64,000 bases of DNA from Streptomyces sp. HUAS 15-9 (GCF_025642155.1 NZ_CP106798.1:4464001-4528000), one strand, 5' to 3'. Shown: positions 1-9,546, counted from the stretch's first letter. Numbers and translations are program-made. Notes: generated from the sequence alone by a model not told the origin.

Positions 1-31
1 GGCTCGCCCCGGTGGTGGGCAGGGCCACGGC

Positions 32-1090
32 GTGACCGCGCTGCGCCCGGAGCGCGAGACCGATGCCTCGTACGGGGATCAGTCGTACGGGGCTTCCGGT
101 GCGCTCGGGGACCAGTACGGGCAGGGGGGCTACTCAGAGCCGTACGTGCCTCCCGTCGACGACGAGACGGTGGCCCTCCGTCTGCCGGATCCGCCGCCGG
201 GGGCCGGGAGCGGTGCCACATACGCCTCTGGCGCCTCATCCCCCTCCTCGGCCACCGGAACCCCGGTGGGCGGCCGGGCGGCCCGCAGAAAGGCCGCCAA
301 GCGGCGCGGCGGGCGCCATGGCGGCGCGGCGAGGCAGGCGGAGCCGCGCGGGGAGGCGAACGGGCCCAGACCGCCGCTCTCCCGAGTGGAGGCCCGGCGC
401 CAGGCGCGGGCGCGCAAGCCGGGTGCGGCCGTCGTCGCGAGCCGGGCGATAGGCGAGGTGTTCATCACCACCGGCGTGCTGATGCTGCTGTTCGTCACCT
501 ACCAGCTGTGGTGGACGAACGTCCGGGCCCATGCGCAGGCGGGCGAGGAGACGAGCAGCCTGCAGAACGACTGGGCGAGCGGGAAGCGGGAACCGGGGAC
601 GTTCGAGCCGGGGCAGGGGTTCGCCATCCTGCACATTCCCGAGCTGGACGTGGTGGCGCCGATAGCGGAGGGCGTCAGCAACAAGAGGGTGCTCGACAAG
701 GGCATGGTGGGGCACTACGGCGAGGGCCCGCTGAAGACCGCGATGCCGAGCGCGAAGACCGGCAACTTCGGGCTGGCGGCGCACCGCAACACGCACGGCG
801 AGCCGTTCCGGTACATCAACAGGCTCAAGCCGGGCGACGCCGTCGTGGTGGAGACCCAGGACACGTACTACGTCTACAAGATGACGTCGATGCTCCCGGT
901 GACGGCGCCCAACAACACGAGCGTGCTGGACCCGATCCCCAGGGGGTCGGGCTTCACCCGGCCGGGCCGGTACATCACCCTCACCACGTGTACGCCGGAG
1001 TTCACCAGCAAGTACCGGTTGATCGTCTGGGGCAAGATGGTCGAGGAACGGCCGCGCAGCAAGGGCAAGCCGGATGCGCTCGTCGAGTAA
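32..1090 (+). CDS. class E sortase (first of tandem pair)
   Basis: Membrane-anchored cysteine transpeptidase expected to attach surface proteins to peptidoglycan outside the cell. A long Gly/Ser/Ala/Arg-rich cytoplasmic N-terminus (about residues 1-135) precedes one membrane segment (about 139-158) and the sortase barrel. The catalytic set is visible: His251 in LAAHRNTHG, Cys320 in the TLTTC motif and a conserved Arg about nine residues later (SKYRL). A GTG start at 32 is used. The frame has no stop back to base 2, so the true start could lie outside the window. Only 13 nt separate it from a second sortase, so the two are probably cotranscribed. Family assignment is firm; substrates are unknown. 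Confidence 0.9.
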   Translation: MTALRPERETDASYGDQSYGASGALGDQYGQGGYSEPYVPPVDDETVALRLPDPPPGAGSGATYASGASSPSSATGTPVGGRAARRKAAKRRGGRHGGAARQAEPRGEANGPRPPLSRVEARRQARARKPGAAVVASRAIGEVFITTGVLMLLFVTYQLWWTNVRAHAQAGEETSSLQNDWASGKREPGTFEPGQGFAILHIPELDVVAPIAEGVSNKRVLDKGMVGHYGEGPLKTAMPSAKTGNFGLAAHRNTHGEPFRYINRLKPGDAVVVETQDTYYVYKMTSMLPVTAPNNTSVLDPIPRGSGFTRPGRYITLTTCTPEFTSKYRLIVWGKMVEERPRSKGKPDALVE

Positions 1091-1103
1091 GGGCAGATGA
1101 ACA

Positions 1104-1850
1104 GTGGCAGCGACCGCCGACGACACCGAAGAGCAGACGGACGCGCCGGAGGCGGCGCCGGTACGGCGGCGCCGGGACACCGGCCGTATCGCCACGGCCG
1201 TCAGCGTCTTCGGTGAACTTCTGATCACGTCGGGCCTGGTGCTCGGCCTGTTCGTCGTCTACTCCCTGTGGTGGACGAACGTCATCGCCGACCGGCAGGC
1301 GGACCGGCGCGGTGACAAGGTCCGCGACAGCTGGGCCCACGACAGCGGTCCCGGCGCGCTGGACACCAAGGACGGCATCGGCTTCCTGCACGTGCCGTCG
1401 ATGCACAACGGCGAGGTCCTGGTCGAGAAGGGCACGTCGACGGAGGTCCTGAACGACGGTGTGGCCGGCTACTACACGGACCCGGTGAAGGCGACCCTGC
1501 CCATGTCCGGCAAGAAGGGCAACTTCACCCTCGCCGCCCACCGCGACGGCCACGGCGCCAAGTTCCACAACATCGACAAGGTGGAGAAGGGCGACCCGGT
1601 CGTCTTCGAGACGAAGGACAAGTGGTACGTCTACAAGGTCTACGCCGTGCTCGACGAGACCTCGAAGTTCAACGTCAAGGTCCTCGCCCCGGTCCCGAAG
1701 GAATCCGGCAAGAAGAAGCCGGGCCACTACATCACCCTGACGACGTGCACGCCGGTCTACACGAGCCGGTACCGGTATGTGGTGTGGGGCGAACTGGTCC
1801 GCGTGGACAAGGTGGACAGCAAGCGGACACCGCCGGAGGAACTGCGCTGA
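1104..1850 (+). CDS. class E sortase (second of tandem pair)
   Basis: A 248-residue sortase paralogous to its upstream neighbour but with a short N-terminus. The membrane helix is at about residues 33-53, followed by the conserved WWTNV that both copies share. Catalytic His146 (LAAHRDGHG), Cys215 (TLTTC) and Arg222/224 (TSRYRY) are present. The GTG start at 1104 is 13 nt after the first sortase gene, and transcription should end at the hairpin 1878-1920. The membrane orientation places the active domain outside the cell. Streptomyces class E sortases are known to anchor chaplin-type LAxTG proteins; whether this pair does so cannot be told from the sequence. Confidence 0.9.
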   Translation: MAATADDTEEQTDAPEAAPVRRRRDTGRIATAVSVFGELLITSGLVLGLFVVYSLWWTNVIADRQADRRGDKVRDSWAHDSGPGALDTKDGIGFLHVPSMHNGEVLVEKGTSTEVLNDGVAGYYTDPVKATLPMSGKKGNFTLAAHRDGHGAKFHNIDKVEKGDPVVFETKDKWYVYKVYAVLDETSKFNVKVLAPVPKESGKKKPGHYITLTTCTPVYTSRYRYVVWGELVRVDKVDSKRTPPEELR

Positions 1851-1877
1851 CCGTTCGACGTGCGGTGATGTGACGAA

Positions 1878-1920
1878 GCAGAGCCCCGGTACTCCCGTGT
1901 GAGGAGTGCCGGGGCTCTGC
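1878..1920. terminator. bidirectional terminator between sortase and kinase genes
   Basis: An 18-bp stem (1878-1895 with 1903-1920, one G-T pair) and a 7-nt loop lie between the 3' ends of convergent genes. There is no long T-run, as is usual in Streptomyces. Confidence 0.8.
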
Positions 1921-1942
1921 TCTGTCGTGGGTGGCCGACCCG

Positions 1943-3934
1943 TCAGCCGCTGGTGCCGCCGAAGAGGGTCGCTCCGCCGTTGTTGCCGCCGTTGTTGCCG
2001 TTGCCGAAGCCCAGGGTCGTGAGGGTGACGGTGGTGCTGTTCGGGTCGCCCGCGGTGCCCGCGACCGGGTCCTGCTGGCTGACGAACGCGCCGTCGTCCT
2101 GCGAGCTGCCGTCGGCGAACTGGATGTTGTTGAAGCCGCTCTGCTGCAGGATCTTCTTGGCGTTCTTCACCGTCTGCCCGACGACGTTCGGCACCTGCGT
2201 CTGCTGCGGGGCCTTGCCGACCTGGATCTGCACCGTGGAGTTCTTGTCGACCTGCTCGCCCTTCGCCGGGCTGGTCGCGATGACCTTGCCGGCCTGGTTC
2301 GGGTCGCTGGTGTCCACCTCGACGCAGTTGCCGACCAGGTTGTTGGCCGTCATCTGGGCCTTGGCGGCGTCACAGGTCTGGCCGGTGACGTCCGGGACGG
2401 TCGACTTCTGCGCGGCCTTGGCGATCGTGAGGGTGATCGTGGAGCCCTTCTGGATCTGCTTGCCGTCGACCGGGTTCTGTTCGAGGACGGTGCCCGGGTC
2501 TTCCGTGGACTCCCGGGTCTCGGTATTGACCTTGAACTTGTAGTCGTCGCCCTCGAGCTTCGACCTGGCCTCGTCGAGGCTGAGCCCGATCACGCTGGGC
2601 ACGGTGACCTTCGGCGCACCCGTCGAGACCACCAGATTGACGGTGGAGCCCTTCTTGACCTTCGTTTCGGGTAGCGGGTCCTGCGAGCAGACCTTGCCCT
2701 TGGTCTGGTTCTCGCAGGGCTTCTTGGTGAACGACAGCTTCAGGCCGATGTTGTTGGCCATGCTCTTGGACTCGCCGACGGTGTGGTCGACGAAGCTCGG
2801 CGTGCTGACCTTGCTGTTGTCCGCCCCGTTCCCGCTGAACGCGTACTTCCCGATCAGGATCGCGCCGACCAGGACCAGGATGCCCGCGACGACAAGGAGG
2901 ATCGTGGAGGTGTTGTTCTTCTTGGGCTGGCGGCGGCGGTCGGGGCGGTCGTCGTAGCCGTAGCCGCCGTCGTCCGGGTTCATCGGCGGCAGCATCGACG
3001 TGGCGCCGGCGTCCGCGCGCAGCGCCGTCGTCGGCTGGTCGTCGGGGTAGCCGCCGTAGCCGACCGAGCCCATGGCCGCCGTGGCCGCCACCGGCTGGCC
3101 GTCGAGGCAGGCCTCGATGTCGGCGCGCATCTCGTCGGCAGACTGGTAGCGGTAGTTCGGGTCCTTGACCAGCGCCTTCAGGACGATGGCGTCCATCTCG
3201 GGCGTGATCTCGGGGTCGAAGACGCTCGGGGGCTGCGGTTCCTCGCGGACGTGCTGGTAGGCGACCGCGACCGGGGAGTCCCCTACGAACGGCGGCCGTA
3301 CCGTCAACAGCTCGTAGAGCAGACAGCCCGTCGAGTAGAGGTCCGAGCGCGCGTCGACCTGCTCGCCCTTCGCCTGCTCCGGGGAGAGGTACTGGGCGGT
3401 GCCGATGACGGCCGCCGTCTGCGTCATCGTCATGCCGGAGTCGCCCATGGCGCGGGCGATGCCGAAGTCCATGACCTTGACCTGGCCGTTGCGCGTCAGC
3501 ATGACGTTCGCCGGCTTGATGTCACGGTGGACGATGCCGCTGCGGTGGGCGTACTCCAGGCCCTGGAGGATGCCGATGGTCATCTCCATCGCACGCTCGG
3601 GCAGGAGCTTGCGCCCGCTGTGCAGCAGCTCACGGAGCGTGGACCCGTCGACGTACTCCATCACGATGTACGGGATCGAGACCCCGTCGATGTAGTCCTC
3701 GCCCGTGTCGTAGACCGCCACGATCGCGGGATGGTTGAGCGAGGCGGCCGACTGGGCCTCCCGGCGGAAGCGGGCCTGGAAGGAAGGGTCACGCGCGAGG
3801 TCCGCGCGCAGCGTCTTCACAGCCACGGTGCGGCCGAGGCGGGTGTCATGCGCGAGGTAGACCTCCGCCATGCCACCACGGCCGAGCACCTGGCCCAGCT
3901 CGTACCGGCCGCCGAGGCGACGCGGCTCTTCCAT
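1943..3934 (-). CDS. pknB: PASTA-domain Ser/Thr protein kinase, PknB type
   Basis: Transmembrane eukaryotic-type kinase that senses peptidoglycan or lipid II outside the cell and phosphorylates growth and division proteins inside. The order is: catalytic domain (residues about 11-275) with Lys40 (VAVK), HRD Asp138, DFG Asp156 and a Thr-rich activation loop (169-173); a juxtamembrane linker; one membrane helix (about 343-366); then four PASTA repeats to residue 663. It starts at ATG 3934. It heads the 3' part of a cluster with a transpeptidase, FtsW, the cognate PP2C phosphatase and two FHA proteins, the conserved actinobacterial arrangement. The separate PknA kinase known from mycobacteria is absent here. 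Confidence 0.95.
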   Translation of the reverse strand: MEEPRRLGGRYELGQVLGRGGMAEVYLAHDTRLGRTVAVKTLRADLARDPSFQARFRREAQSAASLNHPAIVAVYDTGEDYIDGVSIPYIVMEYVDGSTLRELLHSGRKLLPERAMEMTIGILQGLEYAHRSGIVHRDIKPANVMLTRNGQVKVMDFGIARAMGDSGMTMTQTAAVIGTAQYLSPEQAKGEQVDARSDLYSTGCLLYELLTVRPPFVGDSPVAVAYQHVREEPQPPSVFDPEITPEMDAIVLKALVKDPNYRYQSADEMRADIEACLDGQPVAATAAMGSVGYGGYPDDQPTTALRADAGATSMLPPMNPDDGGYGYDDRPDRRRQPKKNNTSTILLVVAGILVLVGAILIGKYAFSGNGADNSKVSTPSFVDHTVGESKSMANNIGLKLSFTKKPCENQTKGKVCSQDPLPETKVKKGSTVNLVVSTGAPKVTVPSVIGLSLDEARSKLEGDDYKFKVNTETRESTEDPGTVLEQNPVDGKQIQKGSTITLTIAKAAQKSTVPDVTGQTCDAAKAQMTANNLVGNCVEVDTSDPNQAGKVIATSPAKGEQVDKNSTVQIQVGKAPQQTQVPNVVGQTVKNAKKILQQSGFNNIQFADGSSQDDGAFVSQQDPVAGTAGDPNSTTVTLTTLGFGNGNNGGNNGGATLFGGTSG

Positions 3935-4111
3935 AGCTACCTACCAGCCCTCTCCGTCGGGTCTCGGCCGCGCACGTCCGTGTGCGGCCGGAGGCTGCCG
4001 TCCGGGCCTACCGTACCCGGCTGGCGCTGTGTGACCTGGCCAAGCCCGTCACCCGATACAGGACCGGTATCGCAACGTGCACCGATGTGAAGGGGACGTG
4101 AGCGGGGTCAC

Positions 4112-5590
4112 TCACTTCTTGGAGCCGATGACCGCCTCCATCACGCTCTTGGCGATCGGCGCCGCGAGGCCGCCGCCGGAGATGTCGTCGCGGTTGGCGT
4201 TGTCGTCCTCGATCACGACGGCCACGGCGACCGGCGAGCTGCCGTCGCTGAGCTTGGCGTACGAGATGAACCAGGCGTAGGGGTTCTCGCTGTTCTCCAC
4301 GCCGTGCTGGGCGGTACCGGTCTTGCCGCCCACGGTGACGTCGCCGCCGATCTGAGCGTTCTTGCCGGTGCCGTCCTGGACGACCGTCTCCATCATCGAC
4401 TGCAGGATCTGCGCGTTCTTCGCCGACAGCGGCTCGCTGAGCTGCTGCGGCTCGGTGGTCGCCACGGTGTCCAGGTTCGAGGACTGGAGCTTGTCGACCA
4501 TGTACGGCTTCATGAGCTTGCCGCCGTTGGCGACGGCCGAGGCGACCATGGCCATCTGCAGCGGGGTCGCGGCGGTGTTGTACTGGCCGATCGAGGACAG
4601 CGCGGTCTGCGACTGGTTCATGTGGTCGGAGAACACCGAGGCGCTGGAGCGGGTCGGGACGAACTGCTCCTCGGCGAAGCCGAACTTCTTCGCCTCCGCC
4701 AGCATCTTGTCGTTGCCGAGGTCGGCGCCGATCTTGCCGAAGACGGTGTTGCAGGAGTACTGCAGCGCGACGCGCATGGTCGCGTTCTTGCAGGGGATGT
4801 TGCCCTCGTTCTTGAGCTCGGTGGTGGTGCCCGGCATGGTCCACGGCAGCGGCGACCTGGTGTTCGTGTTGGCGTCCGGGTACAGGTTGTTCTCCAGCGC
4901 GGCCGCGGCCGTGACCACCTTGAAGGTGGAGCCCGGCGGGTAGGTCTCGCGCAGCGCCCGGTTCAGCATCGGGTCGGCGGGGTTGTACTGCTTCTGGAGC
5001 TTCTTCCAGGCCGCCGCGTCGCTGTCGCGGTCACCCGCGAAGGTCGAGGGGTCGTACGACGGGTAGGAGGCCAGCGCGAGGATCTTGCCGGTGGAGGGCT
5101 CCAGGGCGACGACCGCACCCTTGCCACCCTGCTTCGACAGGCCGTTGAACGCCGCCTTCTGCGCGGCCGCGTTCAGCGTGGTGACCACGTTGCCGCCCTG
5201 CTGGGGCTTGCCCGTGATCATGTCGAGGGTCTTGCGGAAGAAGAGCCGGTCGTCGTTGCCGGTGAGGATGCCGTCCTCGATCTTCTCCAGGAAGCTGCCG
5301 TCGAACGCCTGCGAGGAGTAGCCGGTGATCGGTGCCCACATGGGCCCGTTCTTGTAGGTGCGCTTGTACTTGTAGTCGCCGCTCTTGGCCTCGACCGAGC
5401 CGGTTATCGGGTTGCCGTCGACGATGATGTCGCCGCGCGGGTACGCGTACCGCTCGATGGCCACGCGGCGGTTCTTGGGGTCGGTGCGCAGTTTGTCGGC
5501 CTGGGCGTACTGAAGCCAGTTGTCACGGATCAGCAGCGCCAGGACCAGCAGTCCGCAGAAGATCGCGATTCGGCGCAGTGGCTTGTTCAC
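4112..5590 (-). CDS. pbpA: penicillin-binding protein 2-type transpeptidase, PbpA
   Basis: Class B PBP that cross-links peptidoglycan peptides. A single N-terminal membrane anchor follows MNKPLRR, and the transpeptidase motifs are STFK (Ser221), SCN (Ser279) and KTGT (Lys423). I use GTG 5590 because a GGAAAGG ribosome-binding site lies just upstream; an in-frame GTG at 5605 would add five residues but has no such site. It sits between the PASTA kinase and FtsW, its expected partner glycosyltransferase. A hairpin between ftsW and this gene (5773-5812) suggests that pbpA also has its own promoter in 5591-5772. Confidence 0.94.
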   Translation of the reverse strand: MNKPLRRIAIFCGLLVLALLIRDNWLQYAQADKLRTDPKNRRVAIERYAYPRGDIIVDGNPITGSVEAKSGDYKYKRTYKNGPMWAPITGYSSQAFDGSFLEKIEDGILTGNDDRLFFRKTLDMITGKPQQGGNVVTTLNAAAQKAAFNGLSKQGGKGAVVALEPSTGKILALASYPSYDPSTFAGDRDSDAAAWKKLQKQYNPADPMLNRALRETYPPGSTFKVVTAAAALENNLYPDANTNTRSPLPWTMPGTTTELKNEGNIPCKNATMRVALQYSCNTVFGKIGADLGNDKMLAEAKKFGFAEEQFVPTRSSASVFSDHMNQSQTALSSIGQYNTAATPLQMAMVASAVANGGKLMKPYMVDKLQSSNLDTVATTEPQQLSEPLSAKNAQILQSMMETVVQDGTGKNAQIGGDVTVGGKTGTAQHGVENSENPYAWFISYAKLSDGSSPVAVAVVIEDDNANRDDISGGGLAAPIAKSVMEAVIGSKK

Positions 5591-5713
5591 GTCCGGCCTT
5601 TCCACAAGCTAACAGGTGCGCCTGTTTGCTTCAGTCTCTCGGTGTCGCTGGTGCTGGCGCTCATCCTTGGCCGCCCACAGTCTAGAGGCAGTGGCTGTGC
5701 CTCCAGGCGGGGC

Positions 5714-5722
5714 TGTGGACAA
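5714..5722 (-). other. exact DnaA box
   Basis: TGTGGACAA, the complement of TTGTCCACA (the preferred Streptomyces DnaA 9-mer), in the pbpA upstream region. It is one of five exact copies in the window, all intergenic. Confidence 0.55.
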
Positions 5723-5772
5723 CGACTGATCAATAGACGTACTGGAGGGGCGGAGGGTTCCAGTAGAAGCGG

Positions 5773-5812
5773 ACGGCTTCCGGTCCCGGTGTGTGCCGGG
5801 AGCGGAAGCCGT
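5773..5812 (-). terminator. hairpin between ftsW and pbpA
   Basis: A 17-bp stem with one mismatch (5773-5789 with 5796-5812) and a 6-nt loop lies 33 nt past the ftsW stop. It probably terminates or attenuates transcription coming from fhaA-pstP-ftsW before pbpA. Confidence 0.7.
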
Positions 5813-5844
5813 TCGTCAGAGGTGCGCCGGGGAGGTGGTCATGT

Positions 5845-7305
5845 TCACCCGGCGGGGCCGGTGCTTCCGGGGCGGACCACCTGGGTCATCTCCGCGTCCG
5901 GGTTGCTCGCGGGGGTGGGCGCGGGGCGGCGGGCCGTGTCGCTGATGCGGATGAGGATGCCGATGAGTGCCCAGTTGGCCAGCACGGAGGAACCGCCGTA
6001 GGCCATGAACGGCATGGTCATACCGGTGAGCGGGATGAGACCCATGACACCGCCGGCCACGACGAAGACCTGGAGGGCGAAGGCCCCGGACAGGCCGACG
6101 GCGAGCAGTTTGCCGAAGGGGTCGCGGGCGGCGAGGGCGGTGCGCACACCGCGCTCCACGATCAGGCCGTAGACGAGCAGGATCGCCATGATGCCGGCCA
6201 GGCCCAGCTCCTCGCCGAAGGTGGCGAGGATGAAGTCCGAGTTGGCGGCGAACCGGATCAGGTCGGAGTGGCCCTGGCCCCAGCCGGTGCCCAGGGTGCC
6301 GCCGGAGCCGAAGGCCCACAGGGCCTGCTGCAGCTGCTCGGAGTGACCGGGGACGTTCTGGCGGCTGAGTGTGAACTCCCTCATCGGGTCGAGCCAGGAG
6401 TCGACGCGACTCTTGACGTGCGGCTCGAAGCTCGCCACGCCGACCGCGCCGGCGGCGGACATCAGTAGACCGAAGACGATCCAGCTGGTCCGCTCGGTGG
6501 CGACGTACAGCATGATGACGAACATTCCGAAGAACAGCAGCGAGGTGCCGAGGTCGGTCTCGAAGACCAGGATGAGGATCGAGATCCCCCAGACGACCAG
6601 GATCGGGCCGAGGTCGCGGCCTCGCGGCAGGTACAGGCCCATGAAGCGGCGGCTGGCGAGGGCCAGGGCGTCGCGCTTCACCATCAGGTAGCCGGCGAAG
6701 AAGACGGCGAGGACGATCTTCGCGAACTCACCCGGCTGCAGGGAGCCGAGGCCGGGGATGTTGATCCAGATCTTGGCGCCGTAGATGTTGGCCCCGAGCC
6801 CCGGGACCAGCGGCAGGATGAGCAGGATCAGTGCGCCGAACATCGAGATGTAGGTGTAGCGCTGGAGGACCCGGTGGTCCTTGAGGAAGAACAGCACCGC
6901 GGCGAACATGCCGATGCCGAGCGCGGTGTACAGCAGCTGGCGGGGCGCGGCCGGGGCGAAGTTGGGCAGTGACTGCAGCAGCTTCGACTGGTCCAGCCGC
7001 CAGATGCACACCAGACCGAGCCCGTTGAGCAGGGTGGCCAGCGGCAGCAGGAGCGGGTCGGCGTACGGGGCGAACTTCCGCACACCGAGGTGGGCGACGC
7101 CGGCCAGCAGACCGAGCCCGAGGCCGTACCCGAGCAGGCCGGCGGGCACCTGGTTGTCGATGGCCAGGCCCACGTTGGCGTACGCGAACACCGGGATGAC
7201 CACCGCGAACACCAGCAGCGCCAGCTCGGTGTTGCGCCGGCTCGGTGCGCCGATGGCGCCGATCGTGGACGTGTGGTGCGTCGAACTGTTGGAAGTACTG
7301 CTCAT
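5845..7305 (-). CDS. ftsW: FtsW/RodA/SpoVE family peptidoglycan glycosyltransferase
   Basis: Polytopic SEDS-family protein of 486 residues that polymerises lipid II, working with a class B PBP (here the adjacent PbpA). About ten hydrophobic segments are visible. Family signatures near the C-terminus include the NSDFILATFGEELG block and GMTMPFMAYGGSS. The start is ATG 7305, 27 nt after the phosphatase stop, so it is cotranscribed with pstP. Streptomycetes carry several SEDS paralogues. Position next to pbpA and the PASTA kinase suggests a growth or sporulation role rather than the dcw-cluster FtsW, so the symbol ftsW (or rodA) is by family only. Confidence 0.92.
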   Translation of the reverse strand: MSSTSNSSTHHTSTIGAIGAPSRRNTELALLVFAVVIPVFAYANVGLAIDNQVPAGLLGYGLGLGLLAGVAHLGVRKFAPYADPLLLPLATLLNGLGLVCIWRLDQSKLLQSLPNFAPAAPRQLLYTALGIGMFAAVLFFLKDHRVLQRYTYISMFGALILLILPLVPGLGANIYGAKIWINIPGLGSLQPGEFAKIVLAVFFAGYLMVKRDALALASRRFMGLYLPRGRDLGPILVVWGISILILVFETDLGTSLLFFGMFVIMLYVATERTSWIVFGLLMSAAGAVGVASFEPHVKSRVDSWLDPMREFTLSRQNVPGHSEQLQQALWAFGSGGTLGTGWGQGHSDLIRFAANSDFILATFGEELGLAGIMAILLVYGLIVERGVRTALAARDPFGKLLAVGLSGAFALQVFVVAGGVMGLIPLTGMTMPFMAYGGSSVLANWALIGILIRISDTARRPAPTPASNPDAEMTQVVRPGSTGPAG

Positions 7306-7332
7306 CGTGTGACGGGGCCTCTCACGGCTTGC

Positions 7333-8889
7333 CTACTGCTTACCGCACAGCGAGACGACCTTCTGCTCATCCTCCGAGAGCGTGGGCCCGGGGCTGGGAG
7401 TCGCGGTCGCGGACGGGGTCGAGGACGGAGACTTCGAGGGGGACGTCGAAGACGGTGCCGAGTTGGACGGGTTGGGTGTCGGTGAGGCCTTGGACGTGAG
7501 GGAGGTACGCGTGGTTCCCGTGGTGCCGCCGGCCTCGCCCTGGCCCGTCTTGGCGTTCTTCTCGCTCTCGGCAGCCGTGCGCTCGGCCTCCTTCTTGCAG
7601 GCGGAGGCCTGCACGGACAGCTCCTGGACCTTCGACTGGGCCTTTGCGAGGTCGCCCTGCGGGATCGTGTTCTTGACCTGCTTCTGCTGGTAGGGCGGCA
7701 GGTACTTGAGTTCGATCTCGGGGTGGTCCTTCTCGACCTTCGACAGCGACACCCAGGCCAGGTCCTGGTTGATGCCCCGGTACAGCGCGACGTGCTCGCC
7801 CTTGGTGCCGACGTAGTACTGCGTCTGCGTCCAGCGGTAGCCGCCGTACAGGCCGCCGCCGATGACCGCGAGGGCGAGACCGCCGTAGAGGGATCTCTTC
7901 AGCCACCTGCGGCCCTTGCGCGGTTTGATGAAGTCGTCGTCGGTGTAGTCGCCGAAACTGCCCGCCGGGACGTAGCCGGTGGTGTCGCCGGAGCCGGGCG
8001 GGCCGAACTCGCCGCCGCCCTGACCGTGCCCCTGGCGGCCGAGGTGGGAGGCGCGGCCGGCCGGGGTCTGCATGATGCCGTTGTCGTGCAGGTGGAGCTG
8101 GTTCTCGGCGACCGCGCCGACCACCACCGGGGTGTCGGACAGCTGGCCGGCGAGGGTGTCTCCGGTGTCCAGGTCGAGGACGTCGGCGATGATGACGGTG
8201 ATGTTGTCCGGGCCGCCGCCGCGCAGCGCGAGCTGGATCAGCTCCTGCACGGTCTCCTGCGGGCCCTGGTAGCTGGCGAGGGTCTCCTCCATCGTCTGGT
8301 GGGAGACGACGCCGGAGAGGCCGTCGGAGCAGATCAGATAGCGGTCGCCGGCGCGGACCTCGCGGATCGACAGGTCGGGCTCGACATGGTCGCCGCTGCC
8401 CAGGGCTCGCATCAGGAGGGACCGCTGCGGGTGCGTGGTCGCCTCCTCCTCGGTGATCCGGCCCTCGTCGACGAGGCGCTGCACCCAGGTGTGGTCCTGG
8501 GTGATCTGTGTGAGCACACCGTCACGCAGCAGATAGGCGCGGGAGTCGCCGACGTGGACGAGGCCGAGCCGCTGTCCGGTCCACAGCAGGGCGGTGAGCG
8601 TGGTGCCCATGCCCTCCAGCTGGGGGTCCTCCTCGACCATGGCGCGCAGCTGGTCGTTGGCGCGCTGCACGGCGGCGCCGAGGGAGGTGAGGATGTCGGA
8701 GCCGGGCACGTCGTCGTCGAGCGTGACCAGCGTCGAGATCACCTCGGAGGAGGCGACCTCGCCGGCCGCCTGGCCGCCCATGCCGTCGGCGATGGCGAGC
8801 AGCCGGGGACCGGCGTAGCCGGAGTCCTCGTTGCCCTCCCGGATCATGCCTTTGTGCGATCCGGCGGCGAAGCGCAGTGACAGACTCAT
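7333..8889 (-). CDS. pstP: PP2C-type Ser/Thr protein phosphatase, PstP
   Basis: Metal-dependent phosphatase that reverses Ser/Thr phosphorylation by the neighbouring kinase. PP2C motifs are visible in order: GNEDSGY, IADGMGGQAAGE (metal Asp35), VHVGDSRAYLL, ICSDGLSGVV and GGGPDNITVI. They are followed by a membrane helix (LYGGLALAVIGGGLYGGY) and an extracellular Ser/Thr/Pro-rich tail of about 150 residues. The ATG at 8889 is chosen because GAGG lies 6 nt upstream; an ATG at 8919 would add ten residues with a poorly spaced site, and the much longer open frame beyond is not supported. Product 518 aa. The gene lies between fhaB and ftsW. Confidence 0.93.
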   Translation of the reverse strand: MSLSLRFAAGSHKGMIREGNEDSGYAGPRLLAIADGMGGQAAGEVASSEVISTLVTLDDDVPGSDILTSLGAAVQRANDQLRAMVEEDPQLEGMGTTLTALLWTGQRLGLVHVGDSRAYLLRDGVLTQITQDHTWVQRLVDEGRITEEEATTHPQRSLLMRALGSGDHVEPDLSIREVRAGDRYLICSDGLSGVVSHQTMEETLASYQGPQETVQELIQLALRGGGPDNITVIIADVLDLDTGDTLAGQLSDTPVVVGAVAENQLHLHDNGIMQTPAGRASHLGRQGHGQGGGEFGPPGSGDTTGYVPAGSFGDYTDDDFIKPRKGRRWLKRSLYGGLALAVIGGGLYGGYRWTQTQYYVGTKGEHVALYRGINQDLAWVSLSKVEKDHPEIELKYLPPYQQKQVKNTIPQGDLAKAQSKVQELSVQASACKKEAERTAAESEKNAKTGQGEAGGTTGTTRTSLTSKASPTPNPSNSAPSSTSPSKSPSSTPSATATPSPGPTLSEDEQKVVSLCGKQ

Positions 8890-9017
8890 GCGCACCTCGC
8901 CCGTCGGCTCCGGGTACATCCGCACGGTGCCCACCCTCCGGTCGGGAGCGCGCCGACGGCCGGTTTGCGGTCCGCCGTTGCGTGCTCGCTCCGCTCGCGC
9001 TCTTTCATGACGTGGTA

Positions 9018-9536
9018 CTACTTCCGCAGCTCGATGACGGTCTTGCCGATGCGGATCGGCGCGCCCAGCGGGATCGGTGTGGGGGTCGTCAGCCGGGACC
9101 GGTCCAGGTATGTGCCGTTGGTGGAGCCGAGGTCCTCGACGATCCACTGACCGTCGCGGTCCGGATAGATCCTGGCATGGCGGCTGGAGGCGTAGTCGTC
9201 GTCCAGCACGATCGTTGAGTCGTGTGCGCGGCCCAGGGTAATGGTCTGGCCCTGGAGTGCCACCGTCGTGCCCGTGAGGGTGCCCTCGGAGACGACCAGT
9301 TTGGTCGGGGCGTTGCGGCGCTGACGGCCGCCGGCCTGCTGGCCGCGCTGCTGCGGGGGCGCGGCCTGCTGCTGCCGTGCGGCCTGCTGCGGCCGTGCCG
9401 CCTCCCTGCGCGATCCGCGCTGGGTGACGCGCGTACCGAACAGGTCGCTGCGGATGACCTGCACGGCCACGATCACGAACAGCCACAGTACGGCCAGGAA
9501 ACCCAGCCGCATGACCGTGAGGGTCAGCTCTGACAT
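9018..9536 (-). CDS. fhaB: FHA-domain protein FhaB/FipA type
   Basis: A 172-residue membrane-anchored phosphothreonine-binding protein. An N-terminal hydrophobic helix (about residues 5-27) is followed by a Gln/Arg/Ala-rich linker and a C-terminal FHA domain with the diagnostic blocks LGRAHDS, SSRHARI and DLGSTNGTYLD. Its 3' end lies 128 nt from the phosphatase start and its ATG at 9536 is 10 nt after fhaA. In mycobacteria FhaB/FipA links kinase signalling to FtsZ and wall synthesis; the same role is inferred here from conserved order. Confidence 0.9.
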   Translation of the reverse strand: MSELTLTVMRLGFLAVLWLFVIVAVQVIRSDLFGTRVTQRGSRREAARPQQAARQQQAAPPQQRGQQAGGRQRRNAPTKLVVSEGTLTGTTVALQGQTITLGRAHDSTIVLDDDYASSRHARIYPDRDGQWIVEDLGSTNGTYLDRSRLTTPTPIPLGAPIRIGKTVIELRK

Positions 9537-9546
9537 TGCCCCCGCT

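Noticed and set aside
1899..2674. Plus-strand frames opposite the PASTA region
   Set aside because: They mirror the PASTA repeats and have no ribosome-binding site; the hairpin at 1878-1920 ends plus-strand transcription.
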